From Aeoliella sp052161615 (lineage in GTDB: Bacteria; Planctomycetota; Planctomycetia; Pirellulales; Lacipirellulaceae): a stretch of DNA of 64,000 bases. The stretch's first letter is position 1. Each line of letters starts with the position of its first letter. The stretch covers positions 3,224,001-3,288,000 of the forward strand of contig NZ_CP197417.1 in assembly GCF_052161615.1 (NCBI RefSeq). Reading direction: 5' to 3'. Positions 43,840 to 51,082 of the stretch are shown piece by piece. A model generated the notes under the pieces. The model was not told the DNA's origin and searched no databases. It saw only the letters and a program-made list of their open reading frames with translations. The position numbers were made by a program, and so were the translations under genes.

Positions 43840-44157
43840 TTAGAAAATGCCCAACTGGTCGCGGGCATCTTCGGTCATGCGGTCGGGAGTCCAAGGCGGC
43901 GTCATCACCAGCCGCACGTCGACCTCGCCAACGCCTTCGAGCTTTCCCACCGCATCCTTCGACTGCGCGATAAGCTGCGGGCCGGCGGGGCACGCGGGGC
44001 TGGTTAGCGTCATGTCGATGCCGACCTTGTTCTCGCCACCCTCTTGCTCTTCCTGGGTAATCTCGTAAATCAAGCCAAGGTCGACCACGTTGACGAACAA
44101 CTCGGGATCGATCACTTCCTTCAGGGCTTCGCGAATGGTGTCTTCTGCAATGGGCAT
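43840..44157 (-). CDS. sufT: Fe-S assembly protein SufT / MIP18 family (DUF59)
   Basis: 105 residues forming a single DUF59 domain: IREALKEVIDPELFVNVVDLGLIYEI at the N terminus, LTSPACPAGPQL with the conserved Cys near residue 55, and a C-terminal MTPPWTPDRMTEDARDQLG. SufT-like proteins help to load or mature [4Fe-4S] proteins. It is 15 nt from both neighbours, the last SUF-type gene before the Mfn genes, and could as well serve an Fe-S enzyme of that pathway. Confidence 0.9.
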   Translation of the reverse strand: MPIAEDTIREALKEVIDPELFVNVVDLGLIYEITQEEQEGGENKVGIDMTLTSPACPAGPQLIAQSKDAVGKLEGVGEVDVRLVMTPPWTPDRMTEDARDQLGIF

Positions 44158-44172
44158 CGGGATAATCTCTTT

Positions 44173-44493
44173 CTAATCGTGGAGGCGGACCATCACTTGT
44201 CCGTCTTCCACCTTCACTTCGTAGGCTTTGGTAGGTTTCGTTGCAGGCATCGTCATTGCGGCGCCGGTCGCTAAGTTAAACTTGGCGCCATGTCGCGGGC
44301 ACGCGATCGAGCAATCCGACGTGTCGATTTCGCCATCACTCAGCGGCCCGCCATCGTGTGTGCACACATCGTCGAGCGCGTAAAAATGTCCCGCCGCGTG
44401 GATCACCACCACCAGCTGATCATCGACTTCTACCAGCCTGCGATCGGGATCGCCAAACTCGCTCGCGGCACCAACAGCTACAAAGTTACTCAT
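44173..44493 (-). CDS. Rieske-type ferredoxin subunit of the SUF cluster
   Basis: 106 residues. Two Rieske [2Fe-2S] ligand motifs: C44-T-H46 in VCTHDGGPL and C65-P-R-H68 in ACPRHGAKF. Such small Rieske proteins occur in many SUF operons, often between sufD and sufT or before sufS, as electron carriers or Fe-S sensors. The ATG was selected since it opens the domain; an upstream start would add 45 residues read from sufD. No cysteine desulfurase (sufS) or scaffold (sufU) is in the cluster. Confidence 0.92.
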   Translation of the reverse strand: MSNFVAVGAASEFGDPDRRLVEVDDQLVVVIHAAGHFYALDDVCTHDGGPLSDGEIDTSDCSIACPRHGAKFNLATGAAMTMPATKPTKAYEVKVEDGQVMVRLHD

Positions 44494-44497
44494 TAAG

Positions 44498-45838
44498 TTA
44501 ACCTTGCACCTTTGGCGCGGCCGCCTGATCGAGGGCTTGCACTCGACTTGCGATCGCTTCGCCAAGTGCGTTGCGAACCGACTCGATGGTGATCCGATCG
44601 AACACCTGCTGGAAGAACCCGGCGACAATCAGCCGAATTGCCTCGGTGCGAGTGTATCCACGGCTCATGGCGTAGAACACCTGCGCTTCGTCCACCCGAC
44701 CCGACGTGCTGCCATGCGTGCAACGGACGTCATCGGCTTCGATCTCCAATCCAGGAATCGAATCGGCGCGTGCCGTCGGGGCCAGCATCAGGTTGTCGTT
44801 ACGCTGATAGGCGTCCGTGCGTTGAGCGGCGAGGTCGACCTTAATCATGCCACGCCAGACGGTCCGCGAACGATCCTGCAGTGCCGACTTGTAAAGCAAG
44901 TCGCTGCGGCAGTACGGGGCCATGTGGTGCTGGTGGGTGTTGTACGACAGATGCTGGCGGCCCTCGGTGAACATCACGCCGTTGACTTGGGCGTTCGCAT
45001 CGGGGCCTGTCAGCGCCACTTGTTGGTTCACCTTCGCCAGCTTGCTGCCGAGCGCTCCAATGGTCCACTGTAGCGTTGCATTACGATCGACGGTCGCCCG
45101 CTGGTGCGCGAAGTGCCACACGGCGGTCGACCAGTTCTGTAGGTTGACGTAGCGGAGGTGGGCGTTGGGCTCGACGATCAACTCAATCGAACCGCAGTGC
45201 AGTCCACCACCCGCTGCCGTGCTGGCGGTTTCGGTGAGCAGCGTTGCTTCGGCGCCTGCATCCAAGATGACGATGGTCTTCGATAGATCGACACCCTCGT
45301 CACCCATGGCCGAGAGGGCATGTAGCGGTTCGGAAACCGCCACACCCTTGGGCACGTACAGCAGCGTTCCACCACTCCAGCACGCGGCGTGCAGCGCGGC
45401 GAACTTGTCCTTGCGGGGGTCGATCACTTGCCGCTCGAAGTACGGCCGCAGCAAATCGCCAAGCTCGTTTACCAGCCGGTCGAGACTGCCGAATAGCACT
45501 CCCTTTTCGGCGAGTTCGTCGCTGAGCGACTCGCTGGCAAGATTGCTGTTGTAGCTGACAAGCCGACCACCCAGCTCAACGTCATGGGTCAGCAAACCCG
45601 GCGCCAGCGCAGGAATTGCCGAACCACCCACGGGCAGCGTGAATTTATCGAGATGGAACATGCGGATGTCAGTCCGCACCCACTCTTCTTCGTTCCGCGC
45701 GGGCCACGCCATCGCCTCGAACGCATTCCAAGCCGCGCGGCGCATGTCCGTGAGCCACGTAGGCTCGTCCGATCGCGCGTCGAGAAAGGCCTCGAATCGT
45801 TCGCGGTTAAATCCTTTGACTTCGGTCACCGTCGTCAT
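44498..45838 (-). CDS. sufD: Fe-S cluster assembly protein SufD
   Basis: 446 residues; C-terminal SufBD core with the beta-helix and the conserved SRG motif (YAMSRGYTRTEAIRLIVAGFF near 400) and ACHGS-type block appearing as RCTHGSTSGRVDEAQVFY. It is the partner of SufB in the SufBC2D scaffold; the characteristic basic residues and the His (CTHG) are present. Ends 4 nt before the Rieske gene. Start ATG with the usual N-terminal MTTVTEVKGFNRERFEAFL. Confidence 0.94.
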   Translation of the reverse strand: MTTVTEVKGFNRERFEAFLDARSDEPTWLTDMRRAAWNAFEAMAWPARNEEEWVRTDIRMFHLDKFTLPVGGSAIPALAPGLLTHDVELGGRLVSYNSNLASESLSDELAEKGVLFGSLDRLVNELGDLLRPYFERQVIDPRKDKFAALHAACWSGGTLLYVPKGVAVSEPLHALSAMGDEGVDLSKTIVILDAGAEATLLTETASTAAGGGLHCGSIELIVEPNAHLRYVNLQNWSTAVWHFAHQRATVDRNATLQWTIGALGSKLAKVNQQVALTGPDANAQVNGVMFTEGRQHLSYNTHQHHMAPYCRSDLLYKSALQDRSRTVWRGMIKVDLAAQRTDAYQRNDNLMLAPTARADSIPGLEIEADDVRCTHGSTSGRVDEAQVFYAMSRGYTRTEAIRLIVAGFFQQVFDRITIESVRNALGEAIASRVQALDQAAAPKVQG

Positions 45839-45871
45839 TCGTCTCTCAGTTCAAGTAAACTTCGCAAAAAC

Positions 45872-46423
45872 CTATTCAAATATCTCATCCACCGGCATCG
45901 TCCACCCCGGAACCGCCGGCTCCGCCTCGGCGACTTCGCCGTGGCAGAAAGTAGCACTAGGCTCAGTTTCGCCATGTCGATAGACGCGAATCACCGCGTC
46001 GTCGCTCAACAAGTCGACGTCCCAAACTACGAGCGTACCCGCCGCAAAATAGTCGGCTCGCTTCTTCGCCATGGCGAGTTCAGCCTTCGGCCCGTAATCG
46101 TTCTCGCTACGAACCTCCACAGCGAATACTGGTGCCTCGGGCAAGAACTTCATCCGAGTGCGAGGCCCAGTATAGTAGGACACATCCGGAGCAAATGATG
46201 TCCGATCCGGAAGGTCCACCAAAAAAGCCGCATTGTCGGTATAGGCGCGTCCGCCATGCTTTCGAGCATACTGTCGAAGGCTGACATATATTTCACCTGC
46301 CGCACTACTCGGAAAGTCACCGGTCGGACTCATGCGTACAATCTCCCCCCCAACGATCTCAGCCTTGCCATCGACGTTGTACAGCTCGGCAATCAGGGCC
46401 TGGGTATCGGTGATTGTTGCCAT
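45872..46423 (-). CDS. Uma2-family putative endonuclease inserted in the SUF cluster
   Basis: 183 residues of the Uma2 (DUF820) family, a PD-(D/E)xK nuclease-like fold abundant in planctomycetes and cyanobacteria. Visible elements: FAPDVSYY (Asp), FAVEVRSENDYG (Glu, with R where a Lys or S is often found), a later Lys in MAKKRADYFAAG and VVWDVDL. Activity and target are unknown. It lies 24 nt after sufB and 33 nt before sufD, in the same orientation, as a probable later insertion into the operon. Confidence 0.87.
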   Translation of the reverse strand: MATITDTQALIAELYNVDGKAEIVGGEIVRMSPTGDFPSSAAGEIYVSLRQYARKHGGRAYTDNAAFLVDLPDRTSFAPDVSYYTGPRTRMKFLPEAPVFAVEVRSENDYGPKAELAMAKKRADYFAAGTLVVWDVDLLSDDAVIRVYRHGETEPSATFCHGEVAEAEPAVPGWTMPVDEIFE

Positions 46424-46447
46424 GAGACCTTTCTCGCTTGCGCGACA

Positions 46448-47863
46448 CTAACCGACGCTGCCTTCCATCTGCAGCTCAATCAGCCGGTTCATTTCGACCG
46501 CGTATTCCATCGGCAACTCTTTAATCAGCGGTTCGATAAACCCGCTGACGATCATCGAGCTGGCTTCGGCTTCGGTCAGGCCGCGGCTCATCAGGTAGAA
46601 CAATTGCTCTTCGCCGATTCGCGACACGCTTGCTTCGTGCTCGATCTGCACGTCCTGCTCTTCGACCTCGATGTAGGGATACGTATCGCTACGGCTTCGA
46701 GGATCAAGAATCAGAGCGTCGCACACCACGCTGCTCTTCGAGCCGGTTGCGCCATCTTCGACCTTGCACAAGCCGCGGTAGCTACTGCGGCCACCATTCT
46801 TGCTGATGCTCTTCGAAATGATGCGGCCCGAGGTGTTGGGGGCACAGTGTACCAGCTTGGCGCCGGCGTCCTGATGCTGGCCCTGCGACGCAAACGCGAT
46901 CGAAAGGATCTCGCCACGAGCGCCCGGTTCCATCATGTAAACGGCCGGGTACTTCATGGTCAGGCGGCTACCGAGGTTGCCGTCGATCCACTCCATCAGG
47001 GCGTTCTCGTAGGCCATCGCCCGCTTGGTCACCAGGTTATAGATGTTGTTCGCCCAGTTCTGGATCGTTGTGTAACGGCAACGGCCGTTCTTCTTTACAA
47101 CAATCTCAACCACTGCCGAGTGCAGGCTCTCGGTCGAGTACATCGGCGCGGTGCAACCTTCGACGTAGTGAACTTCGGCACCTTCGTCGACGATGATCAG
47201 CGTCCGCTCGAACTGCCCCATGCTCTCGGCATTGATACGGAAGTAAGCCTGCAGCGGGAACTCGATCTTCACGCCCTTGGGAACGTAAATGAACGAACCA
47301 CCCGACCACACGGCCGAGTTGAGCGCCGCGAACTTGTTGTCGTGCGGCGGGATGATCGTGCCGAAGTACTCGCGCAACAATTCGGGATGCTCACGCACCG
47401 CGGTGTCGGTGTCGGTGAAGATCACGCCCTTCTTCGCGAGGTCTTCCTGCAGCGACCCATACACCACTTCGCTCTCAAACTGCGCCTTCACGCCCGCCAG
47501 GAACTTCCGCTCCGCTTGGGGAATGCCCAGACGATCGAACGTATCCTTAATTTCCTGCGGCACGTCGTCCCAGGTCTTTCCCTGGTGGTCCGTCGGCTTT
47601 AGGTAGTAGTACACATCCTGAAAATCGAGAGCGATGTCGCCACCCCAGTTCGGCATCGGCTTCGACTCGAAAATCTCGAGCGATTCGAGGCGGAACTCAC
47701 GCATCCACTCCGGCTCGCTCTTCATTTCCGAGATCTGAGCCACGATATCGCGGTCCAAACCTTTGCGTGCCTTGAAGACGCCGGTGGTTTGCGTGACAAA
47801 GTCGTACTTATTGATTTCGCCGATGCCGGTTTCGTCGACAGGGGCCATTACGTCGGTCGCCAT
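46448..47863 (-). CDS. sufB: Fe-S cluster assembly protein SufB
   Basis: 471 residues. Long, with the SufB-specific N-terminal part (INKYDFVTQTTGVFKARKG), and the C-terminal SufBD core containing MYSTESLHSAVVEI, the conserved Cys near 254 (EGCTAPMYS) and the YLMSRGLTEAEASSMIVSGFIEPL block. Main scaffold of the SufBC2D complex. The ATG has AAGGATAAG upstream and begins after a 115-nt gap following the DUF2442 gene. Confidence 0.95.
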   Translation of the reverse strand: MATDVMAPVDETGIGEINKYDFVTQTTGVFKARKGLDRDIVAQISEMKSEPEWMREFRLESLEIFESKPMPNWGGDIALDFQDVYYYLKPTDHQGKTWDDVPQEIKDTFDRLGIPQAERKFLAGVKAQFESEVVYGSLQEDLAKKGVIFTDTDTAVREHPELLREYFGTIIPPHDNKFAALNSAVWSGGSFIYVPKGVKIEFPLQAYFRINAESMGQFERTLIIVDEGAEVHYVEGCTAPMYSTESLHSAVVEIVVKKNGRCRYTTIQNWANNIYNLVTKRAMAYENALMEWIDGNLGSRLTMKYPAVYMMEPGARGEILSIAFASQGQHQDAGAKLVHCAPNTSGRIISKSISKNGGRSSYRGLCKVEDGATGSKSSVVCDALILDPRSRSDTYPYIEVEEQDVQIEHEASVSRIGEEQLFYLMSRGLTEAEASSMIVSGFIEPLIKELPMEYAVEMNRLIELQMEGSVG

Positions 47864-47978
47864 AATCTTATCCTTCGTGTGGTGCCCAAAGGCACCGGTT
47901 CGAAACAAACTCTAATTTGTATAGTTTCAACAACGAGAATGGCTCTATTGTGGAGCCCTCTCTCGCAATGGGTTGTTC

Positions 47979-48344
47979 TCAGCTTGGAAGCGGTGCTTCT
48001 TGCCCCCAAGGTTTGCTCGTCCTACTGGCACGTCGCTCATTCATCTCATCTTGCCAACGGGCTAAGCTCGCAGGGCTTTCCAGCGAACGGTGACCCATCA
48101 ACAAATCATCGACTCGCAGTTCCTCGTCCAACTCCGGCCAGTAGAGAGAAACTCCGCTCCCAAACATTTCCACCTTGCTTCGCTCGCCCGCTGTCGCGAA
48201 CTCTAGCCTCGGATACCAAGCCAATGGGACTTCTATCACCCGCTCATCCTTCAATATTACCCGAATGGCCTCGGCACCAAACTCAACGCGACTAGCCGTG
48301 GTGGGCAACTCAGCGGTTCTATTGAAAGAATTCATTCCACGCAT
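47979..48344 (-). CDS. DUF2442 protein
   Basis: 121 residues. The DUF2442 region (VIEVPLAWYPRLEFATAGERSKVEMFGSGVSLYWPELDEELRVDDLL) covers residues 35-85. It overlaps the preceding DUF4160 gene by 26 nt (17 nt if the internal ATG at 48335 is used). DUF4160/DUF2442 pairs are widespread, often mobile, and have been proposed as toxin-antitoxin-like modules; function unproven. The C-terminal 40 residues are basic and disordered-looking. Confidence 0.8.
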   Translation of the reverse strand: MRGMNSFNRTAELPTTASRVEFGAEAIRVILKDERVIEVPLAWYPRLEFATAGERSKVEMFGSGVSLYWPELDEELRVDDLLMGHRSLESPASLARWQDEMNERRASRTSKPWGQEAPLPS

Positions 48345-48552
48345 CCAAAATCATGATCTCGTGCTGCTCAACTATCTGAGCGATTCGGTGCAGTTCGCTC
48401 TCGTCCAATCCTCCAGCGTTCGCCAGACGTACGGGACCTAGCCAGAACTTGCACTCATATTGATCTCTCCGAATATGCACATGGACTGGTTCGTTGCCAT
48501 CGGCCGAATAAAAGTGAAGTCGGTATGGGCCCACTCTCAATACGGTAGGCAT
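48319..48552 (-). CDS. DUF4160 protein
   Basis: 77 residues of the DUF4160 family: MPTVLRVGPYRLHFYSADGNEPVHVHIRR and the C-terminal HRIAQIVEQHEIMILDAWNEFF, matching a complete short domain. Starts 3 nt after sufC and overlaps the DUF2442 gene, so the pair is embedded in the SUF operon between sufC and sufB. A toxin-antitoxin role is commonly proposed for such pairs without proof. Confidence 0.85.
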   Translation of the reverse strand: MPTVLRVGPYRLHFYSADGNEPVHVHIRRDQYECKFWLGPVRLANAGGLDESELHRIAQIVEQHEIMILDAWNEFFQ

Positions 48553-48555
48553 CTA

Positions 48556-49386
48556 CTAAGCACCCGCCACTTGCTCTGCCAATTCCGCTTCCACCGCAGC
48601 CGCGTCAGGATATTGAGCGCGAATGCGATCGTAGCCATCGGTGTAAAGTTCGTGAGCCAGCTCGACGCCGCCGGTTTCGACGATTCGCCCGCCGAGCATC
48701 ACGTGCGTGAAGTCGGGGGTGTTCGATTCCAATAGTTTGTCGTGGTGCGTGATGATCAGGATGCCCATCTCGGCACCACCCTCTGTCTCCTGGCTAATGG
48801 CAGCAATACTTTGGCTCGCAAGCTTCACAGCGTCGACGTCCAGACCGCTGTCGGTTTCGTCGAGGATCGCGAACTTCGGACGCAGCATCGCCATCTGCAG
48901 GATCTCGGCACGCTTCATCTCGCCACCCGAGAAACCATCGTTCACGTAACGGCGAGCAAACTCCTCGTCCATTTTCAGTTGCGACATCTTCTCTTTGAGT
49001 TCCTTGCGGAACTCTCGCATCGGAATCAGGTCGGCCCCTTCCTTACGCTCGGGGTTGCGAACGTTGGTGGCCGCATGACGCAGAAAGTCGGCCATCTTCA
49101 CGCCTGGGATCGACATCGGACGTTGAAAGGCCATGAAGATACCGGCCCGGGCACGCTCCGAAGCGTCCCATTCCAGGATGTTCTCACCGTTGATTTCGAT
49201 CGACCCGCCGGTCACCTCGTAGGAAGGGTGCCCCATAACCGCGTTGCCCAGCGTGCTCTTGCCCGATCCGTTGGGCCCCATCAGCGCGTGCGTCTCGCCA
49301 CGGTTGATCGTTAGGTTCACGCCCCGCAAGATCGGCTTGCCTTCGACGGCCACGTGCAGGTCGGTAATCTTCAAAGTCTCGGTCAT
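48556..49386 (-). CDS. sufC: Fe-S cluster assembly ATPase SufC
   Basis: 276 residues of ABC-ATPase type: Walker A GPNGSGKST near 41, signature SGGEMKRAEILQMAMLRP near 153 and Walker B FAILDETDSGLDVD. Energises the SufBC2D scaffold. The ATG with AAGGGTAACG upstream is preferred to a TTG 15 nt upstream. It is followed after 3 nt by the DUF4160 gene. Confidence 0.96.
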   Translation of the reverse strand: MTETLKITDLHVAVEGKPILRGVNLTINRGETHALMGPNGSGKSTLGNAVMGHPSYEVTGGSIEINGENILEWDASERARAGIFMAFQRPMSIPGVKMADFLRHAATNVRNPERKEGADLIPMREFRKELKEKMSQLKMDEEFARRYVNDGFSGGEMKRAEILQMAMLRPKFAILDETDSGLDVDAVKLASQSIAAISQETEGGAEMGILIITHHDKLLESNTPDFTHVMLGGRIVETGGVELAHELYTDGYDRIRAQYPDAAAVEAELAEQVAGA

Positions 49387-49456
49387 CGTTACCCTTATCA
49401 AGCTTGGCGAACTACGCCGCCGTCAGTTAAAGCGAGTGTGCAATTAAATGGTGCAA

Positions 49457-50056
49457 TTAAATGGTTATCTTCTGGTGATCGAACAACGGCTCCGCGTCCG
49501 CCGGAGCACTCACGTAACCCGAGTGGTGTGGCACTGGCAGGTCGTCGTCCAGCTTTAGGCCATCGCTACCGCGAGCGATACGATGACCGCTGATCTTGTC
49601 TTGTATTCGCATCAGCCCTTCGAGCAGCGCCTCGGGTCGTGGCGGACAGCCCGGGACGTAAACGTCCACCGGAACCACCAAGTCCACGCCCTTCACCACG
49701 TGATAGCCATACTTGAAGTAAGGACCACCACCCACGGTGCAGGCACCCATCGCGATCACGAACTTCGGATCGGGCATCAGGTTGTAAAGCCGGCGAACAC
49801 GGCTCGCCATTTTGTAAGTCACGGTTCCAGCCACAATCATCAGGTCCGCTTGGCGAGGAGTCGCCCGAAACGCCCCTGAGCCGAAGCGATCGATGTCATA
49901 CCGACTCGCCCCGGTGGCCATCATTTCGATCGCGCAGCACGCTAGGCCAAACGTCATCGGCCAGATGCTCGACTGCCGAGCCCAGTTAATGGCTTGCTCG
50001 ACGGACGTCACCACGACGTTCTCTTCAAACCGGCCTTCAATCCATGGCTCGTGCAT
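49457..50056 (-). CDS. nuoB: NADH-quinone oxidoreductase subunit B-like protein (orphan nuoB)
   Basis: 199 residues with the [4Fe-4S] N2-site cysteines: C40 and C41 (GLACCAIEMM), C106 (MGACTVGGG) and C137 (VPGCPPRPEA). This is the PSST subunit of complex I. No other nuo gene is visible within the window, so it is either an isolated copy in a genome with a separate nuo cluster or a related quinone-reductase module. It lies between sufR and sufC in the same direction, with 70 nt to sufC. The C-terminal 40 residues are an extension without known function. Confidence 0.9.
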   Translation of the reverse strand: MHEPWIEGRFEENVVVTSVEQAINWARQSSIWPMTFGLACCAIEMMATGASRYDIDRFGSGAFRATPRQADLMIVAGTVTYKMASRVRRLYNLMPDPKFVIAMGACTVGGGPYFKYGYHVVKGVDLVVPVDVYVPGCPPRPEALLEGLMRIQDKISGHRIARGSDGLKLDDDLPVPHHSGYVSAPADAEPLFDHQKITI

Positions 50057-50109
50057 TGCTTACGAAACGTTACTGGGTTCAAAGTTACAAGGAATCTTTA
50101 AACAATAGC

Positions 50110-50128
50110 CGGAGGGCCACACCCTCCG
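50110..50128 (-). terminator. Hairpin between sufR and nuoB
   Basis: CGGAGGG / CCCTCCG, 7 bp with a 5-nt loop, followed on the minus strand by GCTATTGTTTAAAG, moderately U-rich. It may reduce read-through from sufR into the genes below, an attenuator-like position. Confidence 0.5.
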
Positions 50129-50154
50129 CGACACATTTAACTTTTCTATCTTCC

Positions 50155-50784
50155 CTACCGCGGGGCATTGCTCGCCTGGAACGAACAGCAACTATCGCCC
50201 TGCGGACGACAGCCCGTGAGTCGCATCGTTTCGCCGAGCACTTCGGAGAACAACATCCGCTCCATCGCACAGATGCTGTGGTCGTGCTCGACGAGTTCGG
50301 GGTAAGGACACGCCATCGCCGTCAGCACGGGCAAGCCCTCGGACTGAACAACTTCGAACGGAATGTGCCGCTCCTGCATCATTGCCGCTAGGCGGTGCAT
50401 CTTTTCTTCAAGCGTATCGCCGGCGACCTCGCCCGACCGCTCGGCCAATTGCTTGGCAATTCGCTTGAGCAGGCCAACACGGATCTCGGGGTCGTCAATC
50501 GCGCGAATCTCGGCCCAAAGCACGTCGACCAAGTCGGCGTAGTTGTTGCCGCCCGAGCGACGACCCTTTTCGGTGAGCTGATAGCGATGGCTTGGTCGAC
50601 CACGGCCGTTGGAGCTTACTTCCTCACGAGTCACCAGTCCCTCGTCCATCAACCGCCCTAGCCGCTGACGCACGGCGGTGGCCGTGACGCCGAGCTCGTC
50701 CACCAACTCGTGGATGCTCACCCCGCCGCGCTTGCGTAGCAGGTTGACCACGTACTCGTCGGAATCGGTGGCGGTGGAAATCAT
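50155..50784 (-). CDS. sufR: Fe-S-sensing transcriptional repressor SufR-like
   Basis: 209 residues. Winged helix-turn-helix at about 20-70 (VSIHELVDELGVTATAVRQRLGRLMDEGLV, then RGRPSHRYQLTEKG). C-terminal cysteines C159, C172, C192, C199 and C200 include the C-x12-C pair of SufR; the remaining spacing (19 and 6 residues) differs from the cyanobacterial 13 and 14, so the cluster geometry may be altered. Holo-SufR represses suf genes and its own. It lies at the head of the SUF run, with its own promoter and an inverted repeat upstream. Divergent from the alanine/glycine symporter gene. Confidence 0.9.
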   Translation of the reverse strand: MISTATDSDEYVVNLLRKRGGVSIHELVDELGVTATAVRQRLGRLMDEGLVTREEVSSNGRGRPSHRYQLTEKGRRSGGNNYADLVDVLWAEIRAIDDPEIRVGLLKRIAKQLAERSGEVAGDTLEEKMHRLAAMMQERHIPFEVVQSEGLPVLTAMACPYPELVEHDHSICAMERMLFSEVLGETMRLTGCRPQGDSCCSFQASNAPR

Positions 50785-50847
50785 GGGACTGTTTTCTGGT
50801 GGCTTGCTGCGGGAATGTCGGTCCGGCGGTCTTCCCTTACGTCTTGT

Positions 50848-50875
50848 ATCGTAAGGCTTTAGCTATTATTGACAA
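50848..50875 (-). promoter_or_regulatory. Predicted sufR promoter with candidate SufR operator
   Basis: On the minus strand TTGTCA (50875-50870), 16 nt, TACGAT (50853-50848). The -10 lies within a perfect 7-bp inverted repeat, CCTTACG-N8-CGTAAGG, at 50835-50856. A palindrome across a -10 is where an autorepressor would bind; assignment to SufR is inference. Confidence 0.45.
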
Positions 50876-50925
50876 GGGGATGTTTGAAAAATAGCGCAGA
50901 TCGCCACCTGAAAGTGCGCAAAGTA

Positions 50926-50954
50926 TTGCACAGCAAAGGCTTATCGACTATAAG
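50926..50954 (+). promoter_or_regulatory. Predicted promoter of the alanine/glycine symporter gene
   Basis: TTGCAC (50926-50931), 17-nt spacer, TATAAG (50949-50954). Direct repeats AAGGCTTATC at 50936-50945 and 50952-50961 straddle the -10; a shorter AAGGCTTTA copy is at 50853. These could be operator half-sites. The leader to the ATG would be about 120 nt. Confidence 0.45.
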
Positions 50955-51082
50955 GCTTATCTCGCCAGTCACTTCGGCCTCGCCGGTTCGTAACGCTTGT
51001 GTCGGAAACCCGTAGGAGCTGGTAGCCCCCTCGCCGGGGCACGGAATCCTGCCCTCTACCCCAAGTTTCCCGGGAGTTTCGC

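Noticed and set aside
46256..47602. 448-aa open frame antisense to sufB
   Set aside because: SufB is certain; the antisense protein has no family resemblance.
50962..51082. Glycine riboswitch in the symporter leader
   Set aside because: Hairpins are present, but the conserved glycine-aptamer core sequences could not be found.
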